Positions 57,512-64,000 of a stretch of DNA of 64,000 nucleotides are shown here, in pieces. Below the pieces are notes generated by a model. That model ran no database searches and had not been told where the DNA came from. It saw only the letters and a list, made by a program, of their open reading frames with translations. How positions within the stretch are numbered: position 1 is the first letter of the stretch; each line of letters opens with the position of its first letter. The stretch is taken from assembly GCA_009995225.1 (NCBI GenBank), contig JAACPW010000004.1:140605-204604 (forward strand), given 5' to 3'. A program made the translations under genes and the position numbers. Source of the stretch: Sphingomonadales bacterium (GTDB lineage: Bacteria > Pseudomonadota > Alphaproteobacteria > Sphingomonadales > Sphingomonadaceae).

Positions 57512-59722
57512 TTAGTACTTGACGCCGAACGACACGCCGATGACCCGCGGATCATTGACGAAAGCGGTGTTGTTGTTGAAGTCGATCACGCCCTGGATAT
57601 TGTCTTCGTTGGTGATGTTGCGCGCAAAGGCGGCCAGTTCCCATTGGCCATCGTCGCCCGAATAGCCGACCTTCAGGCCCCCTTCGATCCGGCTCTTGGC
57701 GTTGAATTCGCGGCTTTCATACAGCAGGAAGTTGGTGTCGCCGAGGAAGACCCAGTCCGTGAACATGAAGAACTCACCCGCGCTTCCCACCGGAATGGCA
57801 TAACGGGCCGTGAAATCGCCGCTCCATTCAGGGGCGTTGGGGAAAGGGTTGCCATCAATCAGTGCGCGTGGGCTGCCGCCGATCAGACGGGTCGGATCGG
57901 TCACGGTGCACTGTGCGCATACGCCCACCGCAAGGTTCGCATCCTTGATCTCGGTGTTGTTGTAAGCGACGCCCAGCGTCACCAAAAAGGCGGGCGTGAT
58001 CTGGAACGCGCCGTCGAATTCGACGCCGTACCCCTCACCCTTGTTGGCGTTGATAAGCTGCACCAGGTTGCCCGCGCCGCCGACTGCGGTGAACTGCGGA
58101 TCTTCGACCGTGTAGTAATAGAACGCACCGTTGAGACGCACCCGGCGATCAGCCAGCTCAGTCTTGTAGCCCACTTCGTAGGAGGTGATGTTTTCCGACT
58201 GCGCCACCGAAGGCGGGTTGAAGAAAGCGACGTCGCGGCCCTGAATCGTCGGCCCACGGAACGAGTTGGCGATCTTGCCATAAACGCTGAGGTCAGGCGT
58301 CAGATCGGCAAACAGGCTGACATCCCAGTCGAACTGGTCATCCTGCACGCTGCGAGGCTGCAGCGCGGCGCCCGAACGGACGAAAAAGTCTTTCTGGTCA
58401 TCGGTGTAGCGGATACCGCCGGTGGCGCGTAACGTGTCTGTCAGTTGATAGCCAACCTGACCGAACAGCGCCCAAGCCTCGTTGGTGTGGTTGACGGTCA
58501 CCGGCGGCGGGAAGGTGAAGCCGACCGTGGTCACATCGAAATCGCTCTCGAAATAGAAACCGCCAACCTGCCAGGTGAGCGGCCCGCCGCCATTCGAGGC
58601 GAGGCGCACTTCCTGTGTGGTCTGCTCGAGATCCAGCGAGTCCTGCGTGTCCGAAGGGAACGGAATGAAGCCCGGGCCCGCCAGATTGCCGCCGTCGACA
58701 TCGCCGCGGCTCGATCCTTCGCTGGTCCAGTGGCTCGTGATCGACGTCAGCGTTGCGCCGTCGAATTCATAGGCCGCCGTCAGCGTCGCACCGAACTGCT
58801 GGTACTCCGCCACGTTACCGCCGCCGGCATCATAGAACACCGTGTTGCGATCGTAGTTGTCGTTGAGCTCGTTGTTGCCCGGCCCCACCACGTTGGCGCG
58901 GAAAAAAGTGGATGAGCCATCAAGATCGCGGAAGTTGACGGCCGCAAGAACGCTCGCACGCTCAGACGGCGTGAAAAGCAATTGTCCGCGCATCGCAATA
59001 TCGGTGAAACCGCCAAGTGCATTGTCCTGACCGGTAAAGCCGTTGTCGATCCAGTCGCCGCGGCTCTGAAACTGCGCTGAGGCGCGGAATGCCAACACAT
59101 CCTGCACGATCGAACCGCCGACCGCGCCATTGAGCGCCATCGTGTCGAGGCTGGCAAAGGAAAGGCCAGCAACCACGCTTGTGTCATGGCTTGGCTTGAC
59201 CGATTCGATCTTCACGATCCCGGCGGGCGTGTTGCGGCCAAACAGTGTCCCTTGCGGACCGCGCAGCACCTCAACGCGCTCGACATCAAAAATCGGGAAA
59301 CTCTTGAGCGTCACGTTTTCCAGCACGACATCGTCAAGCAGCACCGAAACAGGCTGCGATGCGGCTAGATCGAAATCGGTATTGCCGAGCCCGCGAATGT
59401 AAAAACGCGGCGCCACGCGGCCATTGGAGCTTTCGACATTGAGGCCCGGCGCCGTTCCCGCCAGCGCCGTGATATCGGCCGATCCGCTGAAAATCGCGCC
59501 GACGCGTTCGGCATCAAGAATGTCGGCAGACACCGGCACATCCTGAAGGTTTTCCTCGCGCCGGTTGGCGGTGACGATGATGGTGGCAAGCTGGCCTTCG
59601 CTCGCTTCGGCGGTATCGCTGTCCTGCGCGGCAGCGGGCGCGGCGACGCCAAAGGCCACAGCAGCCGCGAGCGCGGTGGAACAGGAGTAAAGCGTACGGA
59701 ATGCGTGGAGGCGGAGAGACAT
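57512..59722 (-). CDS. TonB-dependent receptor
   Basis: ATIIVTANRREENLQDVPVSADILDAERV...RFYIRGLGNTDFD...EVLRGPQGTLFGRNTPAGIVKIES. Confidence 0.95.
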   Translation of the reverse strand: MSLRLHAFRTLYSCSTALAAAVAFGVAAPAAAQDSDTAEASEGQLATIIVTANRREENLQDVPVSADILDAERVGAIFSGSADITALAGTAPGLNVESSNGRVAPRFYIRGLGNTDFDLAASQPVSVLLDDVVLENVTLKSFPIFDVERVEVLRGPQGTLFGRNTPAGIVKIESVKPSHDTSVVAGLSFASLDTMALNGAVGGSIVQDVLAFRASAQFQSRGDWIDNGFTGQDNALGGFTDIAMRGQLLFTPSERASVLAAVNFRDLDGSSTFFRANVVGPGNNELNDNYDRNTVFYDAGGGNVAEYQQFGATLTAAYEFDGATLTSITSHWTSEGSSRGDVDGGNLAGPGFIPFPSDTQDSLDLEQTTQEVRLASNGGGPLTWQVGGFYFESDFDVTTVGFTFPPPVTVNHTNEAWALFGQVGYQLTDTLRATGGIRYTDDQKDFFVRSGAALQPRSVQDDQFDWDVSLFADLTPDLSVYGKIANSFRGPTIQGRDVAFFNPPSVAQSENITSYEVGYKTELADRRVRLNGAFYYYTVEDPQFTAVGGAGNLVQLINANKGEGYGVEFDGAFQITPAFLVTLGVAYNNTEIKDANLAVGVCAQCTVTDPTRLIGGSPRALIDGNPFPNAPEWSGDFTARYAIPVGSAGEFFMFTDWVFLGDTNFLLYESREFNAKSRIEGGLKVGYSGDDGQWELAAFARNITNEDNIQGVIDFNNNTAFVNDPRVIGVSFGVKY

Positions 59723-60027
59723 CGGGCAACCCCTTTAGGTTTGAACGGACCAAGCGTGTGTTCGCCGCGCCGGTGGCATTTTTGTCTGATTCGCGCGATA
59801 ATTGCTTTGTCCAATGTTGCGCCAAAACGACAATTGGGCGGCGTTCTTGGGACAGTTGTTGCAACAAGGTTACAATCATGGGCAATTGACTACCGCTATG
59901 TGACAAGACGCGTGCAATCCACGGTGGGCAGTTGGCCTGAACAGCGCGATTGCACACGGCCACCGGAACGCTATAGCGACCGCAAATCGTGCATCCTTGG
60001 GGTGCGGACGGAAATGGAGTGCCAACC

Positions 60028-60267
60028 ATGCAAGCGCGTGTTCTTGTCCGATTGAAACCTGGCGTGCTCGACCCGCAAGGCCGTGCGGTGCACAATGCGC
60101 TCGAAGGCCTCGGCTTTGCGGGCGTGGAAGATGTGCGGATCGGGCGTTTGATCGAGCTTGATCTGGCCGATGGCACCGATCACCATACGATCAGGGCGAT
60201 GTGTGAAAAGCTGCTCGCCAACACGGTCATCGAAAGCTTCACGATCGAAACGGGGGCTGCGGGCTGA
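60028..60267 (+). CDS. purS: Phosphoribosylformylglycinamidine synthase subunit PurS
   Basis: [44 protein letters not shown]; start moved from 59989. Confidence 0.95.
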   Translation: MQARVLVRLKPGVLDPQGRAVHNALEGLGFAGVEDVRIGRLIELDLADGTDHHTIRAMCEKLLANTVIESFTIETGAAG

Positions 60268-60956
60268 TGACCTTTCGGGCGGCGGTCATCACCTTCCCCG
60301 GGTCCAATTGCGACCGGGACATGGCGACGGCGCTGGAGGCGGTATCGGGCCAGCCTGCGCTGCGCGTATGGCATGGCGATGCCGATCTGCCGGACAGGCT
60401 TGATCTGATCGCACTGCCGGGCGGCTTTTCATATGGCGATTATCTGCGTTCAGGCGCGATGGCCGCAACCAGTCCGATCATGCACGCGGTGATCGCCGCA
60501 GCACAGCGCGGCGTGCCGGTGCTGGGCGTGTGCAATGGTTTTCAGGTGCTGACCGAAGCGCGGATGCTGCCGGGCGCGTTGCTGCGCAATGCCGGACAGC
60601 GTTTCATCTGCCGCACTGTCGACCTCACGGTCGCAAACACCACATCGCCCTTCACCGCAGGCTTTGCTCCGGGCGAGGCGATCCGCGTGCCGGTGGCGCA
60701 TCATGACGGCAATTACTATGCCGACGCCGAGACACTCGACCGGATCGAAAGCGAAGGGCAGGTCGCTTTCCGCTATGCAACGGGCTGCAATGGATCTGCG
60801 CGCGACATTGCCGGGGTGCTGAGCGCCAATGGCCGGGTGCTGGGCATGATGCCGCACCCTGAACGCGCCATCGAGCCTGCGGCCGTAAACGCAATGGGCG
60901 GCGCTGACGGGCGGCGTTTGTTCGCGAACATTCTGGCCGCATTCGCCTCTGCGTAA
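60267..60956 (+). CDS. purQ: Phosphoribosylformylglycinamidine synthase subunit PurQ
   Basis: [19 protein letters not shown]...[18 protein letters not shown]...[14 protein letters not shown]...[11 protein letters not shown]. Confidence 0.96.
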   Translation: MTFRAAVITFPGSNCDRDMATALEAVSGQPALRVWHGDADLPDRLDLIALPGGFSYGDYLRSGAMAATSPIMHAVIAAAQRGVPVLGVCNGFQVLTEARMLPGALLRNAGQRFICRTVDLTVANTTSPFTAGFAPGEAIRVPVAHHDGNYYADAETLDRIESEGQVAFRYATGCNGSARDIAGVLSANGRVLGMMPHPERAIEPAAVNAMGGADGRRLFANILAAFASA

Positions 60957-60965
60957 CCGGCCGGC

Positions 60966-63332
60966 TCAGGCGCGGCGCTGGTGCATCATGCGGAACAGGC
61001 CACGGGCATCGTCGGCAGGCATCGGCCGGCCAAAATAGAACCCCTGGATCTTGTCGCAGCCCAGATTGCGGATCAGTTCCGCTTCCTCCGCAGTCTCGAC
61101 CCCTTCTGCGGTGGTCGTCATGTTCAGGCTCTGGGCCATCGCCACGACGGCGTTGATGATGGCAAGACTTTCGGCGCTGTTCTGGGCTGCGCCTTGCACA
61201 AAGGTCCGATCGACCTTGATCGTCGAAAAACGTAGCTTGCGTAAGTAACCAAGCGACGAATAGCCGGTGCCAAAATCATCCAGCGCCACCGAACAGCCAA
61301 GCGCCATGACCTGTTCAAGCGCGTTACGCGCCACGCTGGCATCCCGCAAGAAGATGCTTTCCGTGACTTCGATCTCAAGCCGTTCGGGATTGAGCCCAGT
61401 AGCCGCCAGCGTTCGGAGCACATCAGCGTGGAAATCGGGTTCAAGCAATTGTTCGGGAGACACGTTGACATTGACCTTCACGTGTTCCGGCCAATGGCGC
61501 GCTTCTTCGCACGCCTTGCGCATAACCCATTGTCCGATCGGAATGATCAAGCGGGTGTCTTCGGCCAGAGGAATGAATTTGCCCGGTGAGACAAACCCAT
61601 GTTCCGCACTGTTCCATCGCACCAGTGCTTCAAAGCTGACCACGCTTTCACTGCGGGCATCAACCACCGGTTGATAATGCAACACCAGCTCATCGCGCCC
61701 CAACGCCATGCGCAAGGATGCCTCCAGCGAGCGCCGTTCTTCCGCGATGGCATGAAGTTCAGGCTCGAAACGGCGATGCTCGCCTCCGCCATCATCCTTG
61801 GCCTGATACAGCGCCAGGTCGGCGTTGCGCATCAATTCTTCAACGGTGGTGCCATCGCGCGGACCTACGGCAGAACCAACACTGGCCCCCACATACAGCG
61901 TGTGGTGATCAACCTGATAAGGCTCGGACAAGCGGTCGATCACGTGCTGGGCCAGGTTCCGGATGCAACCCGGCGTGCTGGCGTCGCGGATGACGATGGC
62001 GAATTCGTCGCCGCCCAGCCGTCCGACCATTTGGTTTTCGCCCATCAGCGATTGCAGCCGGGCCGATACCTGCCCCAGAAGCTTGTCACCCGTCATGTGA
62101 CCAAGCGAATCATTGACCGCCTTGAACCGGTCCAGATCGACCATCAGTAGCGCACAGCGCGTGCGCCATTGGACGGCGTAGCGCAGCGCCTCCCCCAGAT
62201 CCTCGGTCAGGTGCAGGCGGTTGGGCAGTTGGGTCAGTGTGTCATAGCGCGCGAGATAGGCGATCTTCTCCGACGAATTGCGCTGTTCGGTTACGTCAGA
62301 ACCCACGCCGCGAAAGCCGGTGAACCGCCCCTGATCATCGCGCATCGGCGCGCCGGAGATTTCCCACCAGCGCTCCTCACCCAGGATCTGAACCTGCACC
62401 AGCATCGTCGAAAAGTTCTCGCGGTTCTTCAGCCGCTCAGCCAGATCGTGGAGGCTGGGGGGAAATTGCCCCGTCGCCCAGTTGCGGCCTGAGATCATCT
62501 CAAGCAACGGCTTGCCCTCGACATCGGCTTGCGCGCGGCCAAGCGCAAAGGCGAAGCGCGGTGAGACCGAACGCAGCCGCCGGGCGGGGTCTACCTCCCA
62601 CAGCCAATCAGCCTCGTTTTCCTCGAACTCGCGCAGCAACAAGGAAACCACAGCGTCCTTCTCGATCACGGCGGCCTCTGCCAGACGCGCCTTCACAAAG
62701 GTCGATCGCACCTGGATTGTGGCGACGAGACTGGCGATGGTGAACAAGATCACGCCGCAGGCCGCAGGCCATTCGCCGTTGATCGCGAGTGAACCCGCCG
62801 CGCCCAGTCCGAGAATACCGAGATAGATCAGCACACTAAGCGGTGAAGTGGAGAAAACGAAGGTCGATGAGATCATCAACACCAGCACGACCAGCAGCAT
62901 CGTGAGCGCCTGCGCGCCATCGGCAAGCCACGGAAACACCATCAGTGCCGTGAGCCAGCAGACAGAACCGGCAATGGCGTTCAGGTTCTGCGTTCGCTCG
63001 ATGGCGGCGGGACCGGCGCGGTAGCCGGGATCGACCAGCAGCAAATCGGTTTGCCGGGATTTGTAGAGAATGAGCCCCAGCATGACGGCCCAAGGCGCGA
63101 TATATGCGAGGCCGATCAACGGCGCAAACACAGCTGCGACAAAGACCGCGACAATCGCATTGGCCAGCATCCGATTGCGGCTGGCCTGCGCCAATTCACT
63201 ATATTCGTCACCGCGCAACCGGGTGGGGTCAAATGCGGGATTGCGCGACAATCCGAGGATGTCGGACAACGGCAGCTCGGCCGTTAAAGTCGACGGCAAG
63301 GAAGCGGAATGTTTGACCACGCGGGCTGTCAT
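60966..63332 (-). CDS. Membrane-anchored PAS-GGDEF-EAL protein
   Basis: N-terminal TM helices; PAS-like region; RLGGDEFAIVIR; EALVRWNS; DDFGTGYSSLGYLRKL. Confidence 0.95.
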   Translation of the reverse strand: MTARVVKHSASLPSTLTAELPLSDILGLSRNPAFDPTRLRGDEYSELAQASRNRMLANAIVAVFVAAVFAPLIGLAYIAPWAVMLGLILYKSRQTDLLLVDPGYRAGPAAIERTQNLNAIAGSVCWLTALMVFPWLADGAQALTMLLVVLVLMISSTFVFSTSPLSVLIYLGILGLGAAGSLAINGEWPAACGVILFTIASLVATIQVRSTFVKARLAEAAVIEKDAVVSLLLREFEENEADWLWEVDPARRLRSVSPRFAFALGRAQADVEGKPLLEMISGRNWATGQFPPSLHDLAERLKNRENFSTMLVQVQILGEERWWEISGAPMRDDQGRFTGFRGVGSDVTEQRNSSEKIAYLARYDTLTQLPNRLHLTEDLGEALRYAVQWRTRCALLMVDLDRFKAVNDSLGHMTGDKLLGQVSARLQSLMGENQMVGRLGGDEFAIVIRDASTPGCIRNLAQHVIDRLSEPYQVDHHTLYVGASVGSAVGPRDGTTVEELMRNADLALYQAKDDGGGEHRRFEPELHAIAEERRSLEASLRMALGRDELVLHYQPVVDARSESVVSFEALVRWNSAEHGFVSPGKFIPLAEDTRLIIPIGQWVMRKACEEARHWPEHVKVNVNVSPEQLLEPDFHADVLRTLAATGLNPERLEIEVTESIFLRDASVARNALEQVMALGCSVALDDFGTGYSSLGYLRKLRFSTIKVDRTFVQGAAQNSAESLAIINAVVAMAQSLNMTTTAEGVETAEEAELIRNLGCDKIQGFYFGRPMPADDARGLFRMMHQRRA

Positions 63333-63601
63333 AAAAGCTAATGGTTAGGTTGCGGTAAAGGAACGGCGATGCGCGTCTGCCGATTTATGGCAAATGCCCC
63401 TCCTTGTCCCCTTCCAAAACAAATTTCCGGAGATGACCGCTCGCCCCCTCGGAAAGCGCAAGGGTTTGAAATCGATGAGTTACAATAAAACTTCCTCCAA
63501 GAGCATCTGAAGCTCCACTTCGCGGCTCCACAGCACACAAAACTCGATTTTCGTGAAAATAGAAAATTCCGCCAAAAACCGGCAATTCATCGATGAGCTT
63601 T

Positions 63602-63901
63602 CAGCATCACAGCGAGCAGCAGATGGTGAAGCGGCGGACTGGACCCTCCCCCCCAAAGCAAGCCCCCAATCCAGCGCTGACTGCACTGCCCATCGGTCTC
63701 AAGGCCATGCCAGATCCTGAGCGTGTCTCCCCAATAACGTGTCATCGCTTGAGCGACCTTGAGAAGATTGGCTTCGCCAACCTTGTTCAACATACCCGCG
63801 CGATCAAGCTCCTCGCGGTAATACGCCCTCCGGTCGTCAGGATGCACCTGCCTGGGATCATCGAGGAGGAGATCACTTGCTCGCGCCAACTCTTTGAGGT
63901 C
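63602..63901 (-). pseudogene. TnsD/TniQ-like fragment interrupted at its 5' side by an IS3-family element
   Basis: Open frame from the IS border: ...DLKELARASDLLLDDPRQVHPDDRRAYYREELDRAGMLNKVGEANLLKVAQAMTRYWGDTLRIWHGLETDGQCSQRWIGGLLWGGGSSPPLHHLLLAVML. The W...PLxHLLL segment with upstream YxxELxxxG resembles internal TnsD motifs. Confidence 0.5.
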
Positions 63902-64000
63902 TGAACCGCTCCGGGATTGTCGGAGGCTCCAACTCTTGAGTAGATGGAGTCCTTATGAGCAAGACAACGAACAAGTTTTCTCCGGAGGTTCGCGCCCGTG
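63902..64000 (+). mobile_element. Left end of an IS3-family insertion sequence (truncated by window edge)
   Basis: TGAACCGCTCCGGGATTGTCGGAGGCT terminal repeat-like sequence followed by an orfA start. Confidence 0.78.
63955..64000 (+). CDS. IS3-family transposase OrfA (5' end only)
   Basis: MSKTTNKFSPEVRAR..., typical IS3 OrfA N-terminus. Confidence 0.78.
   Translation, partial: MSKTTNKFSPEVRAR

Noticed and set aside
63385-63585. 66-aa minus-strand ORF (MPVFGGIFYFHENRV...)
   Set aside because: No recognisable family and overlapping alternative frames; likely decayed mobile DNA rather than a gene.

Overview
The window is a GC-rich alphaproteobacterial chromosome segment, most likely Sphingomonadales (Erythrobacter/Porphyrobacter-like) judging from gene content and protein style. 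Most of it is dense housekeeping sequence: rplU-rpmA; moaE-moaD-moaA and folB; thrC; an aa3-type cytochrome oxidase cluster (ctaC, ctaD, cyoE, ctaG, ctaE, SURF1); pyrE; pdxJ-acpS-lepB; ruvX; a PBP1-type enzyme; a cobS-like AAA+ gene; bolA; hisG-hisD-nusB-thiL; tesB; a carotenoid oxygenase; uvrC; infA-maf-RNase E/G-like-yacG-tRNA-Phe-purC; purS-purQ; two TonB-dependent receptors; an M16 peptidase; and a GGDEF/EAL protein. The right edge (about 63.34-64 kb) changes character. It holds a fragment resembling TnsD/TniQ that is interrupted by the left end of an IS3-family element, which points to accessory DNA beyond the window. Other points worth a second look: a DUF6973-like gene broken by a single in-frame TGA; a class C beta-lactamase-fold protein missing its SxxK segment; a TonB-dependent receptor with two 92-aa-period repeats, each a C-X59-C module; a half-sized SDR-like protein between folB and moaA; an orphan cobS with no adjacent cobT; and a translationally coupled acyltransferase/JmjC-like pair. 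I found no CRISPR array and no complete new defence system. All family assignments come from motif recognition without database searches.
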